From Gleimia coleocanis DSM 15436 (lineage in GTDB: Bacteria > Actinomycetota > Actinomycetes > Actinomycetales > Actinomycetaceae), in NCBI RefSeq assembly GCF_000159015.1, contig NZ_DS999540.1, forward strand, positions 1 through 64,000: a DNA stretch of 64,000 nucleotides. The letters are read 5' to 3'. This document shows, piece by piece, positions 29,826-38,713 of the stretch. The notes beneath the pieces are model-generated. The model was not told the origin of the DNA, did not search any database, and saw only the letters and a list, made by a program, of their open reading frames with translations. Each line of letters opens with the position of its first letter. Position 1 is the stretch's first letter. A program made the translations under genes and the position numbers.

Positions 29826-30602
29826 ATGGCACGTACCCCACTTATGGCAGGTAACTGGAAGATGAACATGGACCACCTGGAGGCAATCCACTTGGTTCAG
29901 GGTCTGCACCAGGAACTGACCGACGCAAACTTCGACTACACCAAGACTGAAGTTGTTGTAATCCCACCATTCACCGATATCCGCTCTGTACAGACGCTGG
30001 TTGAAGGCGACGAAATGGGCATCAAGTACGGTGCACAGGACGTATCTGTACACGAAAAGGGTGCATACACCGGTGAAGTCTCCGCAACCATGCTCAAGAA
30101 GCTGGGCGTATCCTACATCGTAGTTGGTCACTCCGAACGTCGCGAATACCACAATGAATGCGACAAGAAGGTAAACACCAAGGCACGCGTAGCTCTCGAC
30201 AACGGCATGACCCCAATCATCTGCTGTGGTGAAGGCCTGGAAGTACGTAAGGCTGGCGAACACGTAGCACACGTACTCAAGCAGATTGATGGCGGTCTGG
30301 AAGGCTTCTCTGCTGAAGAAGTTGCTAAGTCCGTAATCGCCTACGAACCAATCTGGGCAATCGGCACCGGTGAAGTAGCAACCCCAGAAGACGCACAGGA
30401 AGTTTGTGCAGCAATCCGCGTACGCATCGGCGAACTTTACGATGCAGATACCGCTGCTGCAACCCGCATCCTGTACGGTGGCTCCGTAAAGTCCTCCAAC
30501 GTAGCTGACATTATGGCTAAGGAAGACGTTGACGGCGCACTGGTTGGTGGCGCATCCCTCGAAGCAGTTGAATTCTCCAAGATTGCACGCTTCGACGCCT
30601 GA
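29826..30602 (+). CDS. tpiA: Triosephosphate isomerase
   Basis: A 258-aa TIM-barrel isomerase that interconverts dihydroxyacetone phosphate and glyceraldehyde-3-phosphate. Visible: AGNWKMN (7-13, with catalytic Lys), GHSERR (catalytic His), [11 protein letters not shown] (catalytic Glu and loop 6), and YGGSVK and LVGGASL phosphate-binding loops. Three bases after pgk; strong terminator after it. Highly biased codon use like its neighbours. Confidence 0.98.
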   Translation: MARTPLMAGNWKMNMDHLEAIHLVQGLHQELTDANFDYTKTEVVVIPPFTDIRSVQTLVEGDEMGIKYGAQDVSVHEKGAYTGEVSATMLKKLGVSYIVVGHSERREYHNECDKKVNTKARVALDNGMTPIICCGEGLEVRKAGEHVAHVLKQIDGGLEGFSAEEVAKSVIAYEPIWAIGTGEVATPEDAQEVCAAIRVRIGELYDADTAAATRILYGGSVKSSNVADIMAKEDVDGALVGGASLEAVEFSKIARFDA

Positions 30603-30609
30603 TAACTGA

Positions 30610-30654
30610 AATAACATTGGGTGGGAATACTTAGTATCCCCACCCAATGTTATT
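30610..30654 (+). terminator. Terminator after tpiA (16-bp stem)
   Basis: AATAACATTGGGTGGG (30610-30625) pairs with CCCACCCAATGTTATT (30639-30654); the 13-base loop contains a further small palindrome. It closes the glycolytic unit and separates it from secG. Confidence 0.85.
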
Positions 30655-30770
30655 TTGAACGCTAAAAACGCCGAAAATAGCTTGAACTGTAATAATTTGT
30701 CTAAGTCCTATAAACTTAAAGGGTTAGGTAAGTTTTTGCCGAGGTAGCTATATTTGAAGGGAAAAGGCGC

Positions 30771-31016
30771 GTGAACGCACTTTTGATTTTCCTCTACGTC
30801 CTGCTGGTAATCTCTAGCCTGTTCCTAATCCTCACTGTGCTCATGCACAAAGGTAAGGGTGGCGGCGTCTCTGATATGTTCGGTGGCGGTCTCACTCAGG
30901 CAGCAGGTTCCTCTGGCGTAGCTGAACATAACCTAAACGTTATTACTATCGGAACCCTAGTAGTTTGGGCAACCGTAATCGTCGCTATTGGTGTTCTCTC
31001 CAAATTCGTAAGCTGA
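30771..31016 (+). CDS. secG: Preprotein translocase subunit SecG
   Basis: An 81-aa protein with two hydrophobic segments (about 4-24 and 55-77) and the SecG loop MHKGKGGGVSDMFGGG between them. SecG assists SecYE-SecA in exporting unfolded proteins. The start is GTG at 30771 (read as Met) after GAAGGGAAAAGG. The position after tpiA and before an RbpA-like gene is the standard actinobacterial order. The following gene starts four bases after its stop. Confidence 0.95.
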   Translation: MNALLIFLYVLLVISSLFLILTVLMHKGKGGGVSDMFGGGLTQAAGSSGVAEHNLNVITIGTLVVWATVIVAIGVLSKFVS

Positions 31017-31019
31017 TTA

Positions 31020-31307
31020 ATGGAGAACTCGGCAGCTGTCGAATACTATTGCGCGCGTGATCACCTCACGCGCGTTATTTTTTCTGCGGAAGCTATCCTC
31101 GACGTACCACAAACCTGGGAATGTACGACTTGCTTCCAACCAGCCACACGCAACCGCGAAACTTCAGACACACTTAAGAGCGTAGAAAATCCTGGGCGAA
31201 GCTTCACTAAAAGCCACCAAACTGCCTTTCAACAACGGCGCACTAAACGTGAGTCTGAAGAAATCTTAGCTACAGCCTTAAAGAAACTTCGTTCTGAACA
31301 GCCCTAA
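31020..31307 (+). CDS. RbpA-like RNA polymerase-binding protein (paralogue)
   Basis: A 95-aa protein aligned by eye with RbpA: YYCARDH then DVPQTWECTTC correspond to YQCENGH and AVAPANWECKC of the canonical RbpA in this window (55847-56206). It keeps C11, H15, C35 and C38 as likely zinc ligands but lacks the N-terminal tail and the acidic C-terminal sigma-binding helix (RTPEELEELL), which is replaced by a basic stretch (RRTKRESEEILATALKKL). It is coupled to secG. Function is not established; it may bind RNA polymerase in a different way. A weak AT-rich hairpin (31316-31333) separates it from the convergent pgl. Confidence 0.75.
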   Translation: MENSAAVEYYCARDHLTRVIFSAEAILDVPQTWECTTCFQPATRNRETSDTLKSVENPGRSFTKSHQTAFQQRRTKRESEEILATALKKLRSEQP

Positions 31308-31361
31308 ACACCAAAGTATTACGCTGTTAATACCTGCACCAGAAACGTTCAAATACGCGGT

Positions 31362-32144
31362 TTAAACGATGCCATTAACCTTACTAGCAGCAGGCGCATC
31401 ACACCACCAGATAGTGCCCACCTGATTCATTACAGACGCAGGAACCTCACGGTAGTCAGCACCATGTACAGCATGAGACAACACCACCGCTTTATCAGCA
31501 CCCGACACAATGAACCAAGACACACGCGTACGACGCAACAACTCTAAAGTCATGGTGATTCGCTGCGCAGGAGGCTTAGGGGACTCAGTTTCAGCAGTCA
31601 TCAAACCGCCCTCGTAAAGAGTCTCATGGGAAGGGAATAGTGACGCAAAATGCCCATCTGGACCCAAACCAAGCAAAGCGAAATCTAAGCAAATAGTTCG
31701 CGCCTTTAACAAAACCACGTCATCACCGACCTGCGAAGGTGTAAAAACATCAGAAAGCTTCTGCGCATAAATCGCAGCAGCAGAAAACGGGTCAGGCACC
31801 TCTGAAGGAACCGGCGCATCATGCAAAGTAAAAATCGGGAACTTATCCACTAACTCCCGGCGCACAATACTCGAAGTACGCTCAGGGGAATCCAACTCAA
31901 CATGACGCTCATCAACTAGCCACACATGAATAGGCACCCAAGCATCCATAATCTCTGGATGAGCCTCCAACAGCTGCGCAATCTTCGGTAGCAGTTTCAT
32001 CGCCACAGAACCACCCGAAACCCCCAACTGAATCCGAGAACGCTGCTGTGACAACTCAGAAATCTTCTGAATGAAAGCCTTCGCCACTTTAGCGTAAAGC
32101 TCATTCACATTCGGATAAACCCGCAAATCAGAATCTACAAACAC
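31362..32144 (-). CDS. pgl: 6-phosphogluconolactonase
   Basis: A 260-aa enzyme of the NagB/6-phosphogluconolactonase fold: LGVSGGSVAMKLL (42-54), VWLVDERHVE, and LLGLGPDGHFASLFPSH with the catalytic histidine. It hydrolyses the lactone made by Zwf to 6-phosphogluconate. It is last of the zwf-opcA-pgl operon and its start overlaps opcA by ten bases. A dispersed 8-mer is at 31607. Confidence 0.93.
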   Translation of the reverse strand: MFVDSDLRVYPNVNELYAKVAKAFIQKISELSQQRSRIQLGVSGGSVAMKLLPKIAQLLEAHPEIMDAWVPIHVWLVDERHVELDSPERTSSIVRRELVDKFPIFTLHDAPVPSEVPDPFSAAAIYAQKLSDVFTPSQVGDDVVLLKARTICLDFALLGLGPDGHFASLFPSHETLYEGGLMTAETESPKPPAQRITMTLELLRRTRVSWFIVSGADKAVVLSHAVHGADYREVPASVMNQVGTIWWCDAPAASKVNGIV

Positions 32145-33040
32145 AGAGCCAAAACCTCACTGTAGAGTTGGTCTTCATCCAACAAACGTAAATCCTCCAT
32201 CAAAGAATCATGGAGTTGACGACGCGGCAGATTAACCTTAGTATCCACTAAACCAGGACGACGCAAAACAGCTACCGAAGATTCATCCTCACGATAAATC
32301 TCATAAACCTTAGCGCCATTTAATAAAGCTACAGATTCTAAAGTTTTAACAGGAGCTTCAATGAACTCAATCTCCACCCCCAACTTAAGCTGCAACCACT
32401 TCGCCAACAAATAAGGAGCAGGGTGCGCTGGATTACCAACAACTCGAACAGTATCGAACTGTGCAGTTTGGGCTTCATCAACCATCGCAGCCAGCAAACC
32501 ACGCCAAAGAGTAACCGCCCCCCAGGACAAATCAGTATCACCCGGTTTATACGCGCCAGCTAACTGACGCAAGAACTCAAACGGTGTAGCAGACTGACGC
32601 GAATCCGTAATACGACGCGAAGCAATCCGCCCCAGCGGATGTAATGCTGGTGCCGCCGGAGCTGAAAACGGCCAGAAAGTCACAACCGGTGTATCCGCAG
32701 CCAGCAAAGGAATCACCAAGGTATCCAAACTATCCGGAGCACATGAAGCTGCATCCAACACGATTACGTCAGAAGCACCCATCTCAGGACCATAATGGAG
32801 CTCCGCGCGTAAACCTGAACAAACATCATGCTCAGTGGAAACAACCACCAGCACCCGACAAGGATGCTCCGCAGAAGCAGCAGCACAGAGATCAATAGCT
32901 TCAGAAACCTCAGCATGCGAAGAAACTACCGCAATCATATTAAGTACCTTCCCCGTAGCTGGAAGCGCTGACTCTTCAGTTAACTCTGCTAAGCGCTTCG
33001 CAATGGTCGCTGAAGTAGTGTTTTCAAAAAGCTCTTTCAC
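32135..33040 (-). CDS. opcA: Glucose-6-phosphate dehydrogenase assembly protein OpcA
   Basis: A 301-aa OpcA. In Actinobacteria and Cyanobacteria OpcA activates or assembles Zwf and is encoded beside it. The central VTFWPFSAPAAPALHPLGRIASRRITDSRQ is characteristic of the family; no enzymatic motif is expected. Starts four bases inside the zwf end and overlaps pgl by ten, so the three products are made together. Confidence 0.93.
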   Translation of the reverse strand: MKELFENTTSATIAKRLAELTEESALPATGKVLNMIAVVSSHAEVSEAIDLCAAASAEHPCRVLVVVSTEHDVCSGLRAELHYGPEMGASDVIVLDAASCAPDSLDTLVIPLLAADTPVVTFWPFSAPAAPALHPLGRIASRRITDSRQSATPFEFLRQLAGAYKPGDTDLSWGAVTLWRGLLAAMVDEAQTAQFDTVRVVGNPAHPAPYLLAKWLQLKLGVEIEFIEAPVKTLESVALLNGAKVYEIYREDESSVAVLRRPGLVDTKVNLPRRQLHDSLMEDLRLLDEDQLYSEVLALCL

Positions 33041-34590
33041 GGAATCCTCCAGTAACGACCGCCGCGTTCTAACATCTCATGAGCAGTTTCTGGACCCCAA
33101 GTACCAGGACGATACGGAGCTGGACTTACCTCGGCAGCCCAATAGTTAAAAATAGGATCCATAATCTTCCAAGACAACTCAACTTCTTTTTGACCTGGGA
33201 ACAGGGGAGAATTCCCTGCTAAAGCATCCAAAAGTAAACGTTCATAAGCCAAAGGTGAGTCCTCAGTAAAAGCATGACCGTAGCCAAAATCCATCGAAAC
33301 GTCACGAACTTGCATTCCAGAACCTGGAACTTTAGAACCAAAACGCAAAGTGATGCCCTCATCGGGTTGTACACGGAACACCAGGGCATTATTGCCTAGT
33401 TCCTGAGTAGCCGCCTTATCAAATGGAATATGTGCTGCACGCTTAAATACCACTGCAATCTCAGTGACGCGTTTGCCCAAGCGCTTTCCGGTACGTAAAT
33501 AGAAGGGGACCCCCGCCCAACGGCGAGTATCAACGTAGAGCTTCACCGCAGCAAAAGTGTCAGTACGCGAGTCGGACGGAATATTGTCTTCCTCCAAGTA
33601 GCCTTTAACAACTTCGCCACCTTGCCACCCGCTAGTGTACTGACCGATTGCGGTAGAAGAAGCTAAATCTGCAGGTAAACGCAGGGCAGCCAGGACCTTC
33701 TCTTTTTCAATGCGAAGGTCGCGTTCATCAAAAGTAACCGGCTCTTCCATCGCCGTCAAAGCTAAGAGCTGCAGAAGGTGATTCTGCATTACGTCTTTAG
33801 CTGAACCAATACCGTCATAATAACCGGCGCGTGTACCGATTCCGATGTCTTCCGCCATGGTGATCTGTACATGATCTACGTAGTTTGAGTTCCAAAGTGG
33901 CTCAAACATAATGTTTGAGAAACGCATTGCTAAAATGTTCTGAACAGTTTCCTTGCCCAAGTAGTGGTCAATCCGGAAAGTATCCTTTTCAGCAAACACC
34001 TGGGAAAGAATTCCTGCAAGTTGCTGCGCCGTTTCCAGATTATCGCCAAAAGGTTTTTCAATAATTACGCGGCGGAAACTATCAGTCTGATCGGTGTTTA
34101 ACCCAGAACGGGCAAGTTGAGAGACAACCTTAGGGAAAGAGTCAGGCGGAATGGAAAGATAAAATGCGTGGTTTCCACCCGTACCACGAGTCTGGTCAAG
34201 TTCCGTAACAGTTTCGGCTAGTTTGTCGAATGCGCCCTCGTCATCGAAAGTACCGGAAACGAAACGTAAGCCGGCACGGAACTGTTCCCACGTATGCTCA
34301 TCCCAAGGAGTACGCGCATGATTCTTAATGGAATCAAGAATGAAATCCTCGAACTGTGCAGGAGTCCAGTCACGCCGTGCAAAACCTGTCAACGCGAAAG
34401 CAGGATGCAAAAGACCGCGATTCGCTAAATCATAGAGTGCGGGAACCAGCTTTTTACGAGCTAAATCACCGGTGATACCAAAGATTACCAGCCCGCAAGG
34501 AGGCGCAATCAGGGGCATACGCCGGTCACGTGCATCATGTAGTGACGCATAACCAGATGGAGACAGCGCAAGAGTCTGTTGGGGTTTCAA
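33037..34590 (-). CDS. zwf: Glucose-6-phosphate 1-dehydrogenase
   Basis: A 517-aa G6PDH, the first step of the oxidative pentose phosphate pathway and a main NADPH source. The coenzyme motif is GITGDLARKKLVPALYDL (38-55) and the substrate motif RIDHYLGKE with the catalytic His region. The start is TTG at 34590 with GAGG six bases upstream; a later ATG at 34518 (MPLIAPPCG) is possible but would trim 24 residues. First gene of zwf-opcA-pgl. Transaldolase, often between tkt and zwf, is not here. A dispersed 8-mer lies at 34233. Confidence 0.96.
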   Translation of the reverse strand: MKPQQTLALSPSGYASLHDARDRRMPLIAPPCGLVIFGITGDLARKKLVPALYDLANRGLLHPAFALTGFARRDWTPAQFEDFILDSIKNHARTPWDEHTWEQFRAGLRFVSGTFDDEGAFDKLAETVTELDQTRGTGGNHAFYLSIPPDSFPKVVSQLARSGLNTDQTDSFRRVIIEKPFGDNLETAQQLAGILSQVFAEKDTFRIDHYLGKETVQNILAMRFSNIMFEPLWNSNYVDHVQITMAEDIGIGTRAGYYDGIGSAKDVMQNHLLQLLALTAMEEPVTFDERDLRIEKEKVLAALRLPADLASSTAIGQYTSGWQGGEVVKGYLEEDNIPSDSRTDTFAAVKLYVDTRRWAGVPFYLRTGKRLGKRVTEIAVVFKRAAHIPFDKAATQELGNNALVFRVQPDEGITLRFGSKVPGSGMQVRDVSMDFGYGHAFTEDSPLAYERLLLDALAGNSPLFPGQKEVELSWKIMDPIFNYWAAEVSPAPYRPGTWGPETAHEMLERGGRYWRIP

Positions 34591-34725
34591 AAATAGCCTC
34601 GATTACATTCAAAAGATCTTTTCTATATTCATTCTACGGAAAAACCCGCCTTATGTCTCCGTCGCAGGATGCGCCGGTAACAAGCGTTTTTCTGTGTTCT
34701 ACTGCGGAAAATCAATGCCTGCCGG

Positions 34726-34731
34726 TAAACT
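34726..34731 (+). promoter_or_regulatory. -10 box of the HerA-like gene (leaderless type)
   Basis: TAAACT is followed by AAAACC and the ATG at 34738. No Shine-Dalgarno is present. Divergent from zwf across 147 bases that hold no other gene. Confidence 0.45.
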
Positions 34732-34737
34732 AAAACC

Positions 34738-36495
34738 ATGAGTGAAACTTCCCACGGTTGGACCGTATCTGCAAAAACCCTTGAAAGTATTAAAACCGCA
34801 TACCCCAGTGAAAATGTGCTAAATCTGGGCGTAGTAGTAGAACCAGCTGGCGCACACGCTGATCACCGGGTGGCGATCCCTCTAAACATTCTCAACCGGC
34901 ATGGTTTGATCGCGGGGGCTACCGGTACCGGTAAAACCCGTACGTTGCAGCTGATTGCGGAAAATCTTTCAGCATCGGGTGTACCTGTGCTGGTTACTGA
35001 CGTAAAAGGGGATTTAACTGGCATCGGCGCAGCCGGACAGCCCTCAGAAAAACTTCTAACGCGCACGCAGGGGATCGGTCAGGCGTGGGAGGGTAGGGCA
35101 TTCCCAATTGAAATGCTGGGGCTAGGAGAGATTCCTGCTGGGGCGCCGGCTTCTCATGTTCCAGTGCGCACTACGCTTTCTGATATTGGTCCACTTCTTT
35201 TAGCAAAGATTCTGGGTTTAAATACGACTCAGGAACAAGCCTTGCAGATTCTTTTCGCCTGGGCAGACCAGCAGGGACTGGCACTGGTAGATCTGCAGGA
35301 TTTGAAAGCGGTAGTTCAGTATCTAACTGAAGAAGGCAAGGAAGAGCTAAAGAAAATTGGTGGGGTTTCTACCGCGACTGCAGGTGTGATTTTACGTGCC
35401 GCAACGGTTTTGCAAAGCCAGGGTGGTGACGATTTCTTCGGCACCCCAGCTTTCGACACAGCAGATTTATTCCGCACGGACGCTAATGGAAATGGGGTAG
35501 TTTCAGTCCTGGCGATTGATGGGATCCTGCGTCAGCCAGCCATTGTGTCTTCATTGATTATGTGGTTGTTGGCTGATTTGTTTGAGACTTTGCCCGAAGC
35601 TGGCGATTTGGATAAACCGAAGCTGGTATTTTTCTTTGATGAGGCGCATTTATTGTTTAAGAATGCTTCTCCAGCTTTCCTTGACCAAGTAGTGCAAACG
35701 GTTAAACTGATTCGGTCTAAGGGGGTGGGGATCTTCTTTATTACTCAGTCCCCGCAAGATATTCCAGCGGAGGTGCTGGGACAGTTGGGTTCTCGGATTG
35801 TACATGGTTTGCGGGCTTATACGCCTAAGGACGTGGCTGATTTGAAAGAAACGGTTGAATCTTTCCCACTGACTGATTTGCCTTTGGATGAAGTTTTAAC
35901 GACTTTAGGGACTGGCGAGGCTGTGGTTACCGTATTGAGTGAGAAAGGTGCGCCACTTCCGGTTGCCCCAACTAGGTTATTCGCGCCACGTGGGATTATG
36001 GGACCACTTCCGGAGGGCGGTCCAGCAACTGTCCTTGGGGCGAGCGTTTTGCTACCGAAATATCAGACCGAAGTTGATCCGTTCTCAGCGTTTGAGAAGC
36101 TAACGCAGGCTCCGGTTGCTGCTGTGGAGGCCCCTGATTCTCAGAGTGCTTATCCACCGCCGGGTTCAGCGCAGCTTCCGTATCCGCAGCCTAGCGACTA
36201 CGCACAGTACCCTGGGTATCCCGGAGGCACTGGTTATCCAGGGGGCACCGGATACCCGGGTGGTACCGGTTACCCAGGAGGTACAGGCTATCAGACGTCT
36301 GAGCCTTCCTGGGATCAACTTGGTTTTCCTACTGAACCAAAAAAGTCTAAACGACAGCCTAAGCCTGAACCTACCCTTGCAGATGAAATGCTGGACTTTG
36401 GGGCAGGCATGCTGAAATCTACGATGAGGTCTTTGGGAACTCAACTAGGTAGAGAAATTTCGCGAACCCTGTTCGGTACCCGACGCCGTCGTTAA
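34738..36495 (+). CDS. HerA-like ATPase (DUF853 family)
   Basis: A 585-aa P-loop ATPase of the DUF853/HerA C-terminal type (YjgR in E. coli). Walker A GATGTGKT at 60-67, VLVTDVKGDLTGIG, Walker B LVFFFDEAHLLF, and the sensor-like FFITQSPQDIPAEVLGQLGSRIVHGLRA are all present. Residues after about 460 are a proline-rich linker with four GYPGGT repeats and a short basic C-terminus ending in FGTRRRR. HerA relatives pump or translocate DNA; the role of this branch is unknown. It interrupts what is often a continuous tkt...zwf region and runs opposite to its neighbours. Confidence 0.88.
   Translation: MSETSHGWTVSAKTLESIKTAYPSENVLNLGVVVEPAGAHADHRVAIPLNILNRHGLIAGATGTGKTRTLQLIAENLSASGVPVLVTDVKGDLTGIGAAGQPSEKLLTRTQGIGQAWEGRAFPIEMLGLGEIPAGAPASHVPVRTTLSDIGPLLLAKILGLNTTQEQALQILFAWADQQGLALVDLQDLKAVVQYLTEEGKEELKKIGGVSTATAGVILRAATVLQSQGGDDFFGTPAFDTADLFRTDANGNGVVSVLAIDGILRQPAIVSSLIMWLLADLFETLPEAGDLDKPKLVFFFDEAHLLFKNASPAFLDQVVQTVKLIRSKGVGIFFITQSPQDIPAEVLGQLGSRIVHGLRAYTPKDVADLKETVESFPLTDLPLDEVLTTLGTGEAVVTVLSEKGAPLPVAPTRLFAPRGIMGPLPEGGPATVLGASVLLPKYQTEVDPFSAFEKLTQAPVAAVEAPDSQSAYPPPGSAQLPYPQPSDYAQYPGYPGGTGYPGGTGYPGGTGYPGGTGYQTSEPSWDQLGFPTEPKKSKRQPKPEPTLADEMLDFGAGMLKSTMRSLGTQLGREISRTLFGTRRRR
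36214..36285 (+). repeat. 18-bp in-frame tandem repeat (4 units, GYPGGT)
   Basis: Four 18-bp units encode GYPGGT with synonymous differences among them. It lies in the disordered C-terminal linker of the HerA-like protein; an incomplete fifth unit (GGCTAT) follows. Confidence 0.85.
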
Positions 36496-36510
36496 AAATT
36501 AGTTAGTTAA

Positions 36511-36553
36511 TATGGTTGTTCCCCCGCTAAAGGCTAGCGGGGGAACAACCATA
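36511..36553. terminator. Bidirectional terminator (19-bp stem)
   Basis: TATGGTTGTTCCCCCGCTA (36511-36529) pairs perfectly with 36535-36553 over a five-base loop, between the convergent HerA-like gene and tkt. It is the longest stem in the window. Confidence 0.88.
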
Positions 36554-36580
36554 TATACGTTAATAACTAACTGAGTGGAA

Positions 36581-38668
36581 TCAGTGAGCTAAAACTTCCT
36601 TAGCAGTAGCAACTAGATTCTCAGTAGTGATACCGAAGTGGCCAAACAGCTGATCAGGTGAACCAACTGCACCGAAAGACTCAATAGAAACAGCCTTGCC
36701 TTCGCCACCCAAGTACTTTAGCCATGGCATTGATAAACCAGCTTCGATGGAGACACGCTTAGTTACTGCTACTGGCAGTACAGACTCACGGTACTCAGCG
36801 TCCTGAGCATCAAACCATTCCATACATGGCATGGAAACTACACGCACCTTAACGCCCTCGGAAGAAAGAATCTCGGAAGCTTCCAAAGCGAACTGAACTT
36901 CGGAACCGGACGCCATGAGAATAATGTCAGCAGTACCTTCACAATCACGCAGAACATAACCGCCCCGAGCCAAACCAGATGCTGGCGCAAGTTCACCTGC
37001 AGGAACAACTTCAGCCTGGCAACGAACTGGGTTAGGAACATTCTGGCGGGTGAGAATCAACGCTACAGGATGCTGGTTAAGCAAAGTCTGCTTCCAAGCT
37101 TCAGCCGTTTCAGCAGCATCTGCTGGGCGAACCATCGCAAGGTTCGGAATCGCACGGTAAGAAGTGAGATGTTCAACTGGCTGGTGAGTAGGACCATCTT
37201 CGCCAACCCCAATGGAGTCGTGAGTCCATACGTAGGTAACTGGCAAATCCATCAGCGCCGCCAGACGTACCGCACCACGCATGTAGTCAGAGAATACGAA
37301 GAAAGTAGCACCATAAATGCGAGTGAAGCCTTCCAACGCAATACCATTCATAATCGCGCCCATTGCGTGTTCACGCACACCGAAGTGCAGGTTACGACCA
37401 TAAGGGGAGGCTTCAAAGACCTTGGAAGCACGTGCCGCTGGGATGAATGACTTTTCGCCCTTAAGTAAAGTGTTGTTGGATCCGGCTAGGTCTGCAGAAC
37501 CGCCCCACAACTCTGGCATTAGCGGTGCAAGAGCATTCAGCACGGTGCCGGAAGCCGCACGCGTAGCAATCGACTTACCTTCTTCAAATACTGGCAGAGC
37601 TTCTTCCCAGCCAGCAGGCAGTTCTTTAGCAAAAAGGCGTTCAAAGAGTGCGAACTCAGCTGGGTGAGCTTCCTGCCAGGCGACGAAACGCTCATCCCAT
37701 TCGGAACGCAAAGCTTCACCGCGAGCAGCAACATTTGCTCGAGCATGCGCAACCGCTTCTAAATCAACGTTGAAAAGCCCCTCGGTTGATACACCCAGGG
37801 CTTCTTTCAGCCCAGTTAGTGCTTCGTTACCCAAAACTGCACCGTGGATGCCACCAGTGTTTTGCTTCTTAGGGGTTGGCCAACCGATAATAGTACGCAG
37901 AGCGATTAGGGATGGGCGACCAGTTTCAGCCTTCGCATTTTCAATTGCAGCGTCCAGAGCATGAACGTCCTCGTTGTATTCGGAGCCGTTGAGCCAGTCG
38001 ACGCGCTGAGTGTGCCACCCGTAGGCTGCAAAACGTGCCAGCACGTCTTCAGAGAACGTGATGTTAGTGTCGTCTTCAATGGAGATGTGGTTATCGTCCC
38101 AGATGACGATGAGGTTACCGAGTTCTTGTGAACCAGCCAGAGAACAGGCTTCCGCAGTCATGCCTTCTTGCATACAGCCGTCGCCGGCGAGGACGTAGAC
38201 ATTATGGTCGAATGGGGAAGTGCCGGCTGATGCGTCAGCATCGAACATGCCACGTTGACGGCGAGCAGCCATTGCCATGCCGACTGCAGAGGAAATACCA
38301 GAACCCAGTGGGCCGGTGGTGATTTCAACGAAGTCAGTGTGTCCGTACTCTGGGTGACCTGGGGTGAGGGAGCCGAATGTACGGAACTGCTTGAGATCAT
38401 CAAGTTCCAGGCCTGCACCGGCAAGGTAAAGCGATACGTACTGGGTGATGGAAGAGTGCCCTGCGGAAAGTACGAAGCGGTCGCGCCCCACCCAGGTTGG
38501 GTCCTGCGGATCAAGTTTCAAGTGACGTTGGAAGAGTAAATATGCGGCTGGTGCGAGTGAGATGGCGGCACCCGGGTGACCTGAACCCGCGTTTTCTACG
38601 GCGTCGGCTGCAAGTACTTTTGCAGTTACGACTGCGCGAGTGTCTAAGTCATTCCAAGTCAAAGTCAT
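36581..38668 (-). CDS. tkt: Transketolase
   Basis: A 695-aa thiamine-diphosphate enzyme that moves two-carbon units between sugar phosphates in the non-oxidative pentose phosphate pathway. N-terminal GSGHPGA (28-34), the ThDP motif GDGCMQEGMTAEACS, the central GGSADLAGSN, and HDSIGVGEDGPTHQPVEHL are all diagnostic. ATG at 38668 with a distant AGGGG upstream. The xerD promoter lies 33 bases away on the other strand. A dispersed 8-mer is at 36853. Transaldolase is not adjacent as it is in many Actinobacteria. Confidence 0.97.
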   Translation of the reverse strand: MTLTWNDLDTRAVVTAKVLAADAVENAGSGHPGAAISLAPAAYLLFQRHLKLDPQDPTWVGRDRFVLSAGHSSITQYVSLYLAGAGLELDDLKQFRTFGSLTPGHPEYGHTDFVEITTGPLGSGISSAVGMAMAARRQRGMFDADASAGTSPFDHNVYVLAGDGCMQEGMTAEACSLAGSQELGNLIVIWDDNHISIEDDTNITFSEDVLARFAAYGWHTQRVDWLNGSEYNEDVHALDAAIENAKAETGRPSLIALRTIIGWPTPKKQNTGGIHGAVLGNEALTGLKEALGVSTEGLFNVDLEAVAHARANVAARGEALRSEWDERFVAWQEAHPAEFALFERLFAKELPAGWEEALPVFEEGKSIATRAASGTVLNALAPLMPELWGGSADLAGSNNTLLKGEKSFIPAARASKVFEASPYGRNLHFGVREHAMGAIMNGIALEGFTRIYGATFFVFSDYMRGAVRLAALMDLPVTYVWTHDSIGVGEDGPTHQPVEHLTSYRAIPNLAMVRPADAAETAEAWKQTLLNQHPVALILTRQNVPNPVRCQAEVVPAGELAPASGLARGGYVLRDCEGTADIILMASGSEVQFALEASEILSSEGVKVRVVSMPCMEWFDAQDAEYRESVLPVAVTKRVSIEAGLSMPWLKYLGGEGKAVSIESFGAVGSPDQLFGHFGITTENLVATAKEVLAH

Positions 38669-38700
38669 TTTGATTCAAACCCCTAAATCGAAAAAAGCCT

Positions 38701-38706
38701 TACACT
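38701..38706 (+). promoter_or_regulatory. xerD -10 box (leaderless type)
   Basis: TACACT is followed by seven bases and the ATG at 38714, with no ribosome binding site. Confidence 0.4.
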
Positions 38707-38713
38707 ACATAAT

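Noticed and set aside
29349-30647. 432-codon open frame antisense to pgk/tpiA
   Set aside because: Same cause as the gap shadow; it crosses two gene ends and the tpiA terminator.
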